A stretch of DNA of 64,000 nt from Rhizobium sp. 18055 (GCF_902706285.1 NZ_CACSKD010000016.1:79666-143665), one strand, 5' to 3'. Shown: positions 35,308-43,601, numbered from the stretch's first letter. Notes: generated by a model from the sequence alone, not told the origin. Numbers and translations are program-made.

Positions 35308-36177
35308 GACGATCGCGTCGAAGGCATCCGCTGCCTTGCTGTGATAGCGCTCCTCGTGGCGCAGCAGGAAGAAGGGCCGAGGCAGGGGGGCGACATTGGC
35401 TTCCACCAGCGAACCGCTCTGCAACAAAGGGGTGACGATGGTGCGCGACATCAGTGTTGCGCCGACGCCTGCCTCGACCATGCCGATCACCGTCTCGTTG
35501 CCGGGTAGCGCCATGGCAATGTCGAGCGCGCCGATATCCAGGCCACCCGTTTCCAACAGGCTTTCGAAGGCGTGGCGGGTGCCCGAGCCCGCTTCCCGCA
35601 ATATCCATGGCGTCTGTATGAAGTCACCGACCTGCCGCGGCAGCGCGTCCGACCACGGATGCCCCGGCGCGACGACGACGATCATCTCGTCGGTGTCGAT
35701 CTGTCTTGCCGAGACGCTGCGGCGTTCATCGGGCCACTCGATCAGGCCGATCTCGGCGCGACCCCCGGCGACGGCGTCGGCGACCACCTGCGTGTTGCCG
35801 ATGCGCACGCTGAGGGCGATGCCGGGATAGCGGCGGCGATATTCCGCCAGCCGCGGCGCCAGCCAGTAGCCGGCCACCGTCTGGCTTGCCATGATCGACA
35901 GCTCGCCATGCATCAGGCCGGAGAGGTCCATCAATGCCGCTTCTGCAGCGCGGGCGCTTGCCAGCACTGCCTGGGCTTCCTTCAGAAACAGACGGCCGGT
36001 GTCGTTGAGCACGATCGAACGGCCGACACGGTCGAACAGCGTCACACGGTGACGACCTTCCAGCGTCGAGATGGCGGCGCTGACGGCTGACTGCGTCATG
36101 TTGAGATGGGCGGCCGCCCGGGTGATGTGCTGGCGGGCCGCGACTTCTACAAAGATTCGAAGCTGTTCGAGTGTCAT
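35281..36177 (-). CDS. LysR-family transcriptional regulator
   Basis: A 298-residue regulator. The N-terminal helix-turn-helix is MTLEQLRIFVEVAARQHIT...AAHLNMTQSAVSAAISTLE, with the usual substrate-binding domain from about 90. It resembles the CysB/YeiE-type subgroup (GELSIMASQTVAGYWLAPRL). The effector is unknown. Divergent placement to a SLAC1-family transporter predicts that it controls that gene. The Met of MTLEQL is used; nine upstream codons would run into the operator. A perfect inverted repeat lies at 36202-36220. Confidence 0.9.
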   Translation of the reverse strand: MTLEQLRIFVEVAARQHITRAAAHLNMTQSAVSAAISTLEGRHRVTLFDRVGRSIVLNDTGRLFLKEAQAVLASARAAEAALMDLSGLMHGELSIMASQTVAGYWLAPRLAEYRRRYPGIALSVRIGNTQVVADAVAGGRAEIGLIEWPDERRSVSARQIDTDEMIVVVAPGHPWSDALPRQVGDFIQTPWILREAGSGTRHAFESLLETGGLDIGALDIAMALPGNETVIGMVEAGVGATLMSRTIVTPLLQSGSLVEANVAPLPRPFFLLRHEERYHSKAADAFDAIVSAAASSRP

Positions 36178-36201
36178 GCGCTTTTCCGGCCGCTGAATAA
36201 T

Positions 36202-36220
36202 CATTCGATTTTATCGAATG
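36202..36220. promoter_or_regulatory. putative LysR operator
   Basis: CATTCGAT-TTT-ATCGAATG has perfect 8-base arms with a 3-base spacer. It contains the T-N11-A pattern expected for LysR regulators. It lies 25 bases before the LysR start and 73 bases before the transporter start. Confidence 0.65.
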
Positions 36221-36292
36221 AAATGAGAATTACAATTCGTTGGAGGTGATTGATTGGCGGGCGTATCGATGGCCTGTCGAAAGGACAAAGCC

Positions 36293-37420
36293 ATGACCGT
36301 GTTCAGCGCCTCCCACATCATCGAGACAGGTGTCGCGAGACCCCAGCGTATCCGCCATTTCACGCCGAACTGGTTTGCGACGACGATGGGCACCGGCATT
36401 CTTGCCATCTGTCTTGGCCAGTTCCCTGACCATGCCGTGTTGTGGCAGGCCGGGGCGGCGCTGTGGCTGGCGAATATCCTGCTCTTCGTCGGCCTCAGCA
36501 TCCTCTATGCCGGCAAGTGGATGCGGCATCCGCGTGAGGCCCTTTTGGCTTTCGAACATCCCGTCGTGTCGATGTTCCTAGGCTGTATTCCGATGGGGCT
36601 GGCGACGATCGTCAATGGAACCGTGCTGTTCGGCATTCCGTTGTTCGGCGAAGCCCTGGCGTCGGTGGCCATAGGCCTCTGGTGGGTCGATGCGGGACTT
36701 GCGGTTCTGGCGGGCCTTGCCATTCCCTTTGCGATGTTCACGCGCCAGGCGCATGCGTTCGATCAGATGAGCGCCGTCTGGCTGCTGCCGATCGTTGCCT
36801 GCGAAGTGGCGGCGGCAAGCGGCGGGTTGCTGCTGCCGCATGTGGCCGATCCGTCGGCGCAGATGACTATGCTGTTTGCGGGCTATGCGCTGTGGGCCGC
36901 CTCGGTGCCGCTGGCGCTCGGTATCCTCACCATCCTGTTCCTGCGCATGGTGCTGCACAGCCTGCCGCCTGCCGGCATGGCGGCGACCGCCTTTCTGGCG
37001 CTGGGGCCGATCGGCACCGGTGCGCTGGGGCTGGTGCTGTTTGCGATCAACGGCCGGGCGGTGCTTGGCGCAAGCGGGCTCGGGGCGTTTGCCGATGCGA
37101 TGTCGGGTGCTGCATTGTTCGGCGCGGTGCTGCTCTGGGCCTATGGTCTCTGGTGGCTCGCGATGGCGCTGGCCGTCACTGCACGCTACGTCAGGCACGG
37201 CATGGCGTTCAATCTCGGCTGGTGGGGCTATACGTTCCCGATCGGGGTCTATGCACTGGCAACGCTGAAGCTTGGAAGCGTGATCCCGGTTGCTGCTATC
37301 GGCACTTTCGGCTGCCTGCTGGTTGCGGCCCTTGCGATGATCTGGCTGCTGGTCGCTGTCAAAACATCGATGGGTGCGGTGGAAGGCACGCTGTTTTGCG
37401 ACCCCTGCCTGGAGAACTGA
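36293..37420 (+). CDS. SLAC1/TehA-family (TDT) anion transporter
   Basis: A 375-residue inner-membrane protein with about ten helices. It begins with the family motif FTPNWFATTMGTGILAICL and includes FTRQ and GLWWLAMALAVTARYVRHG. TDT members include TehA (tellurite), Mae1 (malate), and SLAC1/Ssu1-like channels for chloride, nitrate or sulfite. The substrate here is not fixed by sequence. The ATG at 36293 follows AAGGA. A LysR gene is divergent; the pair resembles sulfite or dicarboxylate exporters with dedicated LysR activators, which is inference. Confidence 0.88.
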   Translation: MTVFSASHIIETGVARPQRIRHFTPNWFATTMGTGILAICLGQFPDHAVLWQAGAALWLANILLFVGLSILYAGKWMRHPREALLAFEHPVVSMFLGCIPMGLATIVNGTVLFGIPLFGEALASVAIGLWWVDAGLAVLAGLAIPFAMFTRQAHAFDQMSAVWLLPIVACEVAAASGGLLLPHVADPSAQMTMLFAGYALWAASVPLALGILTILFLRMVLHSLPPAGMAATAFLALGPIGTGALGLVLFAINGRAVLGASGLGAFADAMSGAALFGAVLLWAYGLWWLAMALAVTARYVRHGMAFNLGWWGYTFPIGVYALATLKLGSVIPVAAIGTFGCLLVAALAMIWLLVAVKTSMGAVEGTLFCDPCLEN

Positions 37421-37716
37421 GCGACGGACGGGGCTGTTTGCGGAGGTTCCTGCACCCATTTGGCGAATTCCCTCAGGGTTCGCGGCTCTCCTCCGGTCCA
37501 TGCGCGCAGCCGCCCTTCCTCTCTTCGAAATATGCCGATTTCCCGCGTCTGCCTTGTGCCGATGCCGTGTCAGATGGTGCCAATCAGCCGTCGAATGTCG
37601 CCATTTGTGTAAGAATTGGAAACACTTTGTGACTAAGTTGTTAGAAAAGCTTCACTTTTCTGGCTTGCCGCATCGGCGGACATGACGGATATTAAGCTCA
37701 TCTTGAGGAAGCCGTT

Positions 37717-38118
37717 ATGATCAGAATGATTGAAGACCCTGCCGAACTGGCTGGAGAAGACATCACTGGCAAATATATTCTGCGAAAGCTGAATTATCAC
37801 TGGTTTGCCTATGGCAAGGCCGGCATCGTGACGGCGTGCAAGGGCTCGATTCTGCATATCGAGCGCGAAGAAACCGTCTACTCCGAGCGTTGGGGCCGCC
37901 GCGCCTACACCGGCACCGGCAAACGCTATCCGGGTGGCGTCTGTCCGATATCGGCGATTGCCTGCGTCTGCGATACGCCGGATGAAGTCAATGCCGTCAT
38001 CCAGCTCGATGTGGAAGCGCAGGACGAATTCTACCAGCTGATCGCCAAGACCGAAGCTCGCGTGCATGCGCTTGCCTCGTCGTCGCAGAACACGCTGTAT
38101 CTGGCTGCTGCCGAGTAA
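37717..38118 (+). CDS. conserved hypothetical protein
   Basis: A 133-residue soluble protein with no signal peptide. It has NYHWFAYGKAGIVTACKGSILHIEREETVYSERW, a Cys pair (ACKG and CVCDTPDE) and a helical C-terminus. AGGAAG lies six bases before the ATG. It is followed by a hairpin terminator and lies on its own between unrelated genes. No family is recognised. Confidence 0.65.
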   Translation: MIRMIEDPAELAGEDITGKYILRKLNYHWFAYGKAGIVTACKGSILHIEREETVYSERWGRRAYTGTGKRYPGGVCPISAIACVCDTPDEVNAVIQLDVEAQDEFYQLIAKTEARVHALASSSQNTLYLAAAE

Positions 38119-38158
38119 GCGGCTAACCTTCGAAGGCCATCACTGGTTCTACAGAGAT

Positions 38159-38187
38159 ATGACGCCCGCAAGCGAGGCGTCATTTTC
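38159..38187 (+). terminator. Rho-independent terminator
   Basis: The stem ATGACGCC (38159-38166)/GGCGTCAT (38176-38183) with a 9-base loop, followed by TTTT. It ends the 37717 gene and precedes the convergent FAD-enzyme stop. Confidence 0.7.
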
Positions 38188-38202
38188 GTTTCAGCCGGTG
38201 GC

Positions 38203-39456
38203 TCAGCCTTTGCTCTCTGCGAACACCACCTCTTCCAGCCACGGGTTCGAGAACTTGCGTTCGGGGTCCATGCTGTTGCGGAGCCGGGCAAAGTCCGGCA
38301 GCTTCTCATAGCTGGCGCCGACATGGCGGGGCGTGAACACCTTGCCCCAATGCGGCAGGGCCATGAAAGGCGACAGCGCCTGCTCGATGTGGCGGACCGC
38401 TTCATCGACGGCGTCCTGATCCCTGATCCAGGTGAAGTGGATCGATAGCGTGTCGTTTCTGTATTGCGGGCTGAGCCACAGGCTATCGGCGGCAACGGTG
38501 CGGAATTCGCCGGCCTGGACCAGGTGCGCGAACCTGTCGCGGATCGACAACAGCGCGCCGATCGCGGCTGCGCCGTGTTTTCGCGGAATGTGAAATTCGG
38601 ATTGTATCTCGGCGCCGCTGCTCGGGGTGAAGCCCATCTTGAAGTGCGCAAGCCTGTCCGACCAGAGGCCGTATTCCCCCAGTTGATCGGTGGCGTTCTG
38701 CGGGTCGAGCCCGATGATCGGGTGTCGTTTGATGGTGGCGCGGCTCGCACCATGCAGTTCGGCGGGCCAGGCGTCATCGGATATTGTGCGCTTCAGCCAG
38801 ATGGTACCTGCCGTTTCGGCCCATTGAGTGAAGACGCTGACGCTGTAGGCCGAGGCCATGATGTCATCGAGGTTGTCGAGCAGGCTGTCCCAGGCCAGAC
38901 CCTCATAGACGCATTGCGCCACCTCAAACGCCGACTGAACATCGAGCGTGACGCGGGTGACGATGCCGAGCGCGCCGAGATGCACCACCATGCCGTCGAA
39001 ATCGGCATCGCCGCGGGCAGCCCTGACGACGCTGCCGTCGCCGGTGACGATTTCGAGACCGGAGACCACCGTTGCCAGGCTGCCGTTGCGGTCGCCGGAG
39101 CCGTGAGTGGCGGTGGCGATGGCGCCTGATATCGAGATGTGCGGAAGCGATGCGAGATTGTGGATGGCGCGCTGGTGGCGCTGCAGAAAGAGCGCCAGTT
39201 CCCCATAGGTGCAGTGACCGCCGACGGTCACCTGCGTTCCGTTGGCCTCGATCACAGGATCGACCGGCAGTTCGGCAAGCGACAGGGCGTGTCTTCCATC
39301 GGCGATGGCATTGAACGAATGCCGTGATCCGAGCGTCTTGATCGACGATACGCGCGCGACGATCTCCGACACCGCATCCAGACACTGCGGATACACGCAG
39401 TCTTCGAAACGATAGTGAAAGCTCTCCGCCCAATTGGCTGCAGGCACCTGTTTCAT
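38203..39456 (-). CDS. FAD-dependent alditol-oxidase-like enzyme
   Basis: A 417-residue VAO-fold flavoenzyme. The N-terminal FAD domain has TLGSRHSFNAIADG, VTVGGHCTYGELALFL and SISGAIATATHGSGDRNGSLA. The His in THGSG is the usual covalent FAD site in alditol and xylitol oxidases. The C-terminal part is the D-arabinono-1,4-lactone oxidase (ALO) domain, ending PHWGKVFTP and LRNSMDPERKFSNPWLEEVV. It probably oxidises a polyol or sugar lactone with oxygen. AGGAGG precedes the start. It is a single gene with a long upstream gap. Confidence 0.87.
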   Translation of the reverse strand: MKQVPAANWAESFHYRFEDCVYPQCLDAVSEIVARVSSIKTLGSRHSFNAIADGRHALSLAELPVDPVIEANGTQVTVGGHCTYGELALFLQRHQRAIHNLASLPHISISGAIATATHGSGDRNGSLATVVSGLEIVTGDGSVVRAARGDADFDGMVVHLGALGIVTRVTLDVQSAFEVAQCVYEGLAWDSLLDNLDDIMASAYSVSVFTQWAETAGTIWLKRTISDDAWPAELHGASRATIKRHPIIGLDPQNATDQLGEYGLWSDRLAHFKMGFTPSSGAEIQSEFHIPRKHGAAAIGALLSIRDRFAHLVQAGEFRTVAADSLWLSPQYRNDTLSIHFTWIRDQDAVDEAVRHIEQALSPFMALPHWGKVFTPRHVGASYEKLPDFARLRNSMDPERKFSNPWLEEVVFAESKG

Positions 39457-39781
39457 AAAGCAAACCTCCTCGAATCCCGATAGCTTGGTAGCACGGTAGC
39501 CGAAGCCTGGACAAAGGAAGAAGTGCGCTGCCTGCGCGCGCCGTTGCGACAGACCTCGCCGGTGTCGAGCGGGCGTTCGGACGGCGCGGTGGACTTACGT
39601 CCTATGGACTAGGGAAACGCAACCGAGGCACGGTTGAACCGACATCTATCCCTGCTAGGTTCGCGCCTCGCCCAGAAGGGCGTTCTCCAACTTGAAAGCT
39701 CCGTTCACGCGGGGCTTCTTTTTTGCCGATCTGCCAGGGGGGCGCCCACGCCTATCGATCAGCCACGACGCAAGGGTCGAA
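39457..39781. other. intergenic region with orphan terminator
   Basis: A 325-base gap downstream of the small minus-strand gene. It contains a structured segment ending in a strong plus-strand terminator (39694-39724), treated separately as an sRNA candidate. Between 39457 and about 39590 only the FAD-enzyme promoter region is expected. Confidence 0.5.
39600..39724 (+). ncRNA. candidate trans-acting small RNA
   Basis: No plus-strand gene precedes this terminator. Stem GAAAGCTCCG (39694-39703)/CGGGGCTTC (39710-39718), one bulge, is followed by six T. Upstream hairpins are CGCCC/GGGCG (39669-39682, loop AGAA) and AACCG/CGGTT (39621-39635), enclosed by an AGGG/CCCT pairing. Single-stranded TTCTCCAACTT lies just before the terminator. 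This three-hairpin layout resembles rhizobial trans-sRNAs. The 5' end is a guess, and no clear promoter was found. Confidence 0.45.
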
Positions 39782-39901
39782 CTACACGCCGGACGCTGCG
39801 GTGAAGACGACGAGGCAGCGTTCTCCGGCGGAAATCATCATGCTCCACAGGAAGAGCGAGGCCGTGGTCAGGGCAAAAAGCGTTTTGGCACGTAAGGTCA
39901 T
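39782..39901 (-). CDS. small exported or membrane peptide (39 aa), tentative
   Basis: A 39-residue frame MTLRAKTLFALTTASLFLWS... with a basic head, a hydrophobic helix at about 7-23 and a short tail containing one Cys (GERCLVVFTAASGV). GGGGAA sits six bases before the ATG at 39901. It resembles a signal-anchored small protein. The terminator-like sequence below it points the other way. Support is limited to the ribosome binding site and the hydrophobic pattern. Confidence 0.4.
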   Translation of the reverse strand: MTLRAKTLFALTTASLFLWSMMISAGERCLVVFTAASGV

Positions 39902-40275
39902 CAGATTTCCCCGCTCTCGATGCGATCCCATCGCAGAGGCCCGACGTCGTGGCTCGATCACGAGCTGCAGACACTGACCGGACGTCTTGCTGGTGTTGGA
40001 TATTGCCGCAGCTGCCATGACCGAGGCTGACCTCGCGAGGCACATGCAGCCGTTGTCGTGCCCGCAAGGGTGGTCGGGATGACGGCAAGGATTGGTCTTC
40101 GGCGCTCGCTATCCAAGGCGGCAGATAGCCGGTCTATCTACCAATTCCAATTTCCTCATCAATATATAGGAGGCATCTGCGATCGGCACCGTCTGCGTCT
40201 TCCCGGGGTGGAGAAAGCGCGGTTGCCTCCTGTTTCAAGGATCAGATCGGAAGAAGAGAGCGAAAGGATCAGACC
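39902..40275. other. intergenic region before the VOC gene
   Basis: A 374-base stretch with short GC-rich inverted repeats (for example GACCTCGCGAGG near 40031) and an AT-rich patch at about 40130-40175 that could hold the promoter of the 40276 gene. No gene is supported. Confidence 0.4.
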
Positions 40276-40749
40276 ATGGCAAAGAACACGATCTGCGTAT
40301 GGTACGACAAGGACGCCGAAGCAGCCGCGAATTTTTACGCGGCGACCTTTCCCGATAGCGCTGTCGGTGCCGTCATTCGTGCTCCCGGGGACTACCCGTC
40401 CGGCCAGCAGGGAGACGTGCTGGTGGTCGAATTCACGGTTGCGGGCGTTGCCTGCATCGGCCTCAACGGCGGTTCCACGTTCAAGCACAGCGAGGCCTTC
40501 TCCTTCCAGATCGCAACCGATGATCAGCAGGAGACCGACCGCTACTGGAATGCCATCGTTGGCAATGGCGGCCAGGAAAGCGAGTGTGGCTGGTGCAAGG
40601 ACAAATGGGGTATCTCCTGGCAGATCACGCCGCGGGTGCTGACCGAAGCGCTTGCCCTCGGCGGCGATCAGGCCAAGCGTGCCTTCGAGGCGATGATGAC
40701 GATGCGCAAGATCGACGTTGCCACGATCGAAGCCGCCCGGCGTGGCTGA
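40276..40749 (+). CDS. VOC-family (PhnB/YdhR-like) protein
   Basis: A 157-residue vicinal-oxygen-chelate protein of the PhnB/3-demethylubiquinone-methyltransferase-like group. Segments are ICVWYDKDAEAAANFYAATFPDS, VVEFTVAGVACIGLNGG, ECGWCKDKWGISWQITPR. These proteins usually bind a small molecule or metal, and few have known reactions. AAAGGATCAGACC precedes the ATG. It is a single gene. Confidence 0.82.
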   Translation: MAKNTICVWYDKDAEAAANFYAATFPDSAVGAVIRAPGDYPSGQQGDVLVVEFTVAGVACIGLNGGSTFKHSEAFSFQIATDDQQETDRYWNAIVGNGGQESECGWCKDKWGISWQITPRVLTEALALGGDQAKRAFEAMMTMRKIDVATIEAARRG

Positions 40750-40858
40750 GGTGCCGTGGTACTGCGATCCCGGGCGGTGCGGCCGCTTGCGATGTTGGAT
40801 TGCCGGCGGAATCTGCTACCTGATTGTGGATGATTCCACGACTGACTGACACGGCGAC

Positions 40859-41392
40859 ATGACCGAGACTGCGAACGACCTCCGCCCTGCCGACAGTGCT
40901 GTCGGGCAATCGCTGCTCGCACCCGGGCTCCAGGTTTTTACGGACGGCTCCTACGAGCCGGGTTCGCGGCGAGGGGGCTGGGCGTTCGTCGTTTATCGCG
41001 ACGGGGTGGAAATTGCCTCAGACTACGGCGGTGTCTCTGATTTTCCCAATAATTCCATGGAGCTGATTGCGCTTATCGAGGCGGCCCGCTGGATCGGCAG
41101 CCATGCCAGCGGTCACGACGCGGTCATCTGGACCGATTCCCAATATGCTGTGAACGGCTGCAACTGCTGGCGGCATATCTGGAAGAACAACGGCTGGAAG
41201 AAGATCACCGCGAACGCCAGACTGCGCAGCCGGACGATCGCCAATGCGGAACTCTGGATGGCGATCGATCGGGCGCTGTCGCCCAACCCGCTGGTGACGA
41301 TCGCCTGGTGCAAGGGCCATGTCGGTATCAGGGGCAATGAGCGGGCGGATGCGCTTGCCGAAGAGGGGCGGATCTGGGTCGTGAATGACTGA
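40859..41392 (+). CDS. ribonuclease HI-family protein
   Basis: A 177-residue RNase H fold. All catalytic acids are present: Asp29 (FTDGSYEPG), Glu68 (NNSMELIAL), Asp93 (WTDSQY) and Asp164 (NERADALA), with His154 in the KGHVGIRGNERAD loop. The basic handle region (WKNNGWKKITANARLRSR) is retained. It cuts RNA in RNA-DNA hybrids. The 25-residue N-terminal extension and the wording of the core differ from the usual rhizobial rnhA, so this may be a second RNase HI; hence no symbol. Confidence 0.88.
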   Translation: MTETANDLRPADSAVGQSLLAPGLQVFTDGSYEPGSRRGGWAFVVYRDGVEIASDYGGVSDFPNNSMELIALIEAARWIGSHASGHDAVIWTDSQYAVNGCNCWRHIWKNNGWKKITANARLRSRTIANAELWMAIDRALSPNPLVTIAWCKGHVGIRGNERADALAEEGRIWVVND

Positions 41393-41888
41393 CGTCGTTC
41401 CGGGTGGCGAGTTCTCTGCACCCAGGGACTTGGGTGCGCTGGATTCCTGTGACGTCGCCCGGGCAAGGCCTGAACACAGGAACGAAGAGGGTTGAGGTGA
41501 CTGTTTGCGCTCAAGAGTTGAGGGCATAAACCGGGGTGCCGGGAAGCGCCATTCTACTCCATCACTGCAATTTTCAGCGCCCCGTCCGAGTGGAATGGCA
41601 TGGTGGGATCACGGGCTTTCGGGCCGCGTGGGGTTTTGGCACTCGGGTGTTTGGCATGTTTGTCGAGGTGTTTTGCCGTGAAAGCCCCCCACGCGGCACG
41701 ACATAGCCTTCCGGGTCGGACGCCACGTCCGGCAACCAAAACCCCACCTCTTGCGCCCGAACCCAATCCTTTCTATATCCACGCCAATGAAGCAGCCTGC
41801 GGCCGATCCCGTCGGCCACGATGCAAATTCGCCGGAACCCTGTATGGTGGGGGCGGATGATCACACGTTTTGGAACTGGCAACGCCCC
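41393..41888. other. RNase HI-mnmA intergenic region with overlapping inverted repeats
   Basis: A 496-base gap. GCCGCGTGGGG (41623-41633) is the exact reverse complement of 41687-41697, and the overlapping GTGGGGTTTTGG (41628-41639) is the exact reverse complement of 41736-41747. The two pairings exclude each other. The region could be read in several frames, but no gene is convincing. Confidence 0.5.
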
Positions 41889-43088
41889 GTGAATACACTG
41901 GATTTTGACAAGAAGCCGGAAGATACACGCGTTGTCGTCGCCATGTCCGGCGGCGTCGACAGCTCTGTCGTGGCCGGCATTTTGAAGCGCCAGGGCTATG
42001 ATGTGCTCGGCATCACGCTGCAACTCTACGACCATGGCGCCGCCGTGCACCGCGCCGGCTCGTGCTGTGCCGGCCAGGATATCGACGATGCGCGCCGCGT
42101 CTGCGAAACGCTCGGCATCCCGCATTACGTGCTGGACTACGAAAAGCGCTTCCGCGACACCGTCATCAACCCGTTCATGGAAAGCTATGTGGCCGGCGAG
42201 ACGCCGATCCCCTGCGTGTCGTGCAACCAGACGGTCAAGTTCGCCGACCTGCTCGAGACCGCCAAGGAGCTCGGCGCCGATGCGCTGGCGACCGGCCACT
42301 ACATTCGCTCGGGCGCCAATCCGGGCCCCGGCAATCCCGGCCGGCGGGCGCTCTATCGCCCGGCGGATGCCGATCGCGACCAGAGCTACTTCCTGTTTGC
42401 CACCACGCAGGAACAGATCGACTACCTGCGCTTTCCGTTGGGTGGGCTGCCGAAGGCGGAGACCCGCAAGCTTGCCGAAGAGATGGGGCTCGTCGTCGCC
42501 AAGAAGGCCGACAGCCAGGATATCTGTTTCGTGCCGCAGGGCAAATACACCGACATCATCAACAAGCTGAAGCCGAATGCGGCCTTGGCGGGCGATATCG
42601 TCCATCTCGACGGACGCGTGCTCGGCAGCCATGACGGCATCCTCCACTACACGATCGGCCAGCGCCGCGGCATCGGCGTCGCAACCGGCGAGCCGCTCTA
42701 CGTGGTGTTTCTCGACGCCCGCTCACGCCGTGTCATCGTCGGCCCCAAGGAAGCGCTGGAGACGCACCGCGTCTATCTCAGGGACGTCAACTGGCTGGGC
42801 GACGAGGAATTGCTGCAGGCGGCATCGGGCGAGGGCTTTGCCTGTTTCGCCAAGGTTCGCTCCACCCGCACGCCGACACCGGCGGTGCTGCATGCCGATC
42901 AGAGCGGCATCTACGTGGATCTGGCGGTGGGCGAGGCGGGCGTGGCGCCAGGCCAGGCCTGTGCGCTCTATTCGGCTCCTGGTGACAATGCGCGGGTCTA
43001 TGGCGGCGGTTTCATCGAGCGATCGGAACGCGAACCGGCAGCGGAAGCCTCCCTGAAGGCGCTGTTGACAAGTGCCGTCGCGGCCTGA
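41889..43088 (+). CDS. mnmA: tRNA 2-thiouridylase MnmA
   Basis: A 399-residue enzyme that thiolates U34 of Lys, Glu and Gln tRNAs. The P-loop is MSGGVDSS near residues 19-26. Catalytic Cys lie in AGSCCAGQD-type and ADSQDICFVPQGKY motifs. The GTG at 41889 gives the rhizobial N-terminus VNTLDFDKKPEDTRVVVAMSGG; an ATG at 41787 is in frame but adds 34 residues unlike the family. The 3' half is the C-terminal beta-barrel (VRSTRTPTPAVL). The Arg/Pro-poor core is normal. Confidence 0.94.
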   Translation: MNTLDFDKKPEDTRVVVAMSGGVDSSVVAGILKRQGYDVLGITLQLYDHGAAVHRAGSCCAGQDIDDARRVCETLGIPHYVLDYEKRFRDTVINPFMESYVAGETPIPCVSCNQTVKFADLLETAKELGADALATGHYIRSGANPGPGNPGRRALYRPADADRDQSYFLFATTQEQIDYLRFPLGGLPKAETRKLAEEMGLVVAKKADSQDICFVPQGKYTDIINKLKPNAALAGDIVHLDGRVLGSHDGILHYTIGQRRGIGVATGEPLYVVFLDARSRRVIVGPKEALETHRVYLRDVNWLGDEELLQAASGEGFACFAKVRSTRTPTPAVLHADQSGIYVDLAVGEAGVAPGQACALYSAPGDNARVYGGGFIERSEREPAAEASLKALLTSAVAA

Positions 43089-43198
43089 AAAAAGTCTCGC
43101 GTGTTTTCTCACGGATGCGCTTGACATGACAGCAAGCGGCACCTTATAAGCCGCTCATTCCACGGGCCGGGCGCTTTGCAAACGGCATCGTTAGTAGT

Positions 43199-43275
43199 GG
43201 CTGGGTAGCTCAGTTGGTGAGAGCGCAGGATTCATAACCCTGAGGTCGGCGGTTCAATTCCGCCCCCCGCTACCA
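43199..43275 (+). tRNA. tRNA-Met (anticodon CAU)
   Basis: A 77-base cloverleaf with encoded CCA: D-stem GCTC/GAGC, anticodon loop TTCATAA, T-arm GGCGG-TTCAATT-CCGCC. The acceptor pairs GGCTGGG with CCCCGCT, leaving a T4-C69 mismatch and a G1-U72 wobble. The anticodon stem has an A31-C39 mismatch. It lacks initiator-tRNA features and the expected Ile2 features, so elongator Met is called. Confidence 0.9.
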
Positions 43276-43294
43276 ACTTTTCCCAGCATCTGCC

Positions 43295-43387
43295 TCAAGC
43301 GCCTGCTGCAGCAACGATGAAGACAGCGGCCCAGAATAGTGCCGACAGTTCAGCTGCGACCATAAAGCCAAAAACTCTATCGCTCAT
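43295..43387 (-). CDS. small membrane protein (30 aa)
   Basis: A 30-residue frame, MSDRVFGFMVAAELSALFWA then AVFIVAAAGA and stop. It is one hydrophobic helix from about residue 6 to 30 with a single charged Glu inside. AAGGAGG lies 5 bases before the ATG, a near-ideal ribosome binding site. It is convergent with the tRNA gene. Such small helices often regulate larger membrane complexes, but no partner is evident. Confidence 0.6.
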   Translation of the reverse strand: MSDRVFGFMVAAELSALFWAAVFIVAAAGA

Positions 43388-43547
43388 GATTTCCTCCTTC
43401 GGCAACCTCCATTGCCTAGGAAACGATAGGTCGGATCGGTTTGTTCCGCCACCAAAAAAACACCTATTCGCCTTTTCGTGACCGTAAGCCGGCTATTGCG
43501 TGGCAGGTATGCAACCTTTTGGCACCATTCGCGTAGTCGCTTGGGGC

Positions 43548-43576
43548 GATGAAGGCCGCTCAACGCGGCCTTCATC
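43548..43576 (-). terminator. perfect hairpin after the first cysteine-protease gene
   Basis: A 12-bp perfect stem GATGAAGGCCGC/GCGGCCTTCATC with a 5-base loop, 25 bases past the stop at 43602. There is no T run on the minus strand, so termination would be weak or processing-related. Confidence 0.5.
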
Positions 43577-43601
43577 GGTTCAGGACATCGGACAGTGCCT
43601 T

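Noticed and set aside
39692..39895. A plus-strand open frame of 67 codons over the sRNA terminator
   Set aside because: Its start lies inside the terminator hairpin, and there is no family or ribosome site.
41554..41766. A 70-codon minus-strand frame upstream of mnmA
   Set aside because: It has no ribosome binding site, and its sequence is explained by the overlapping inverted repeats.
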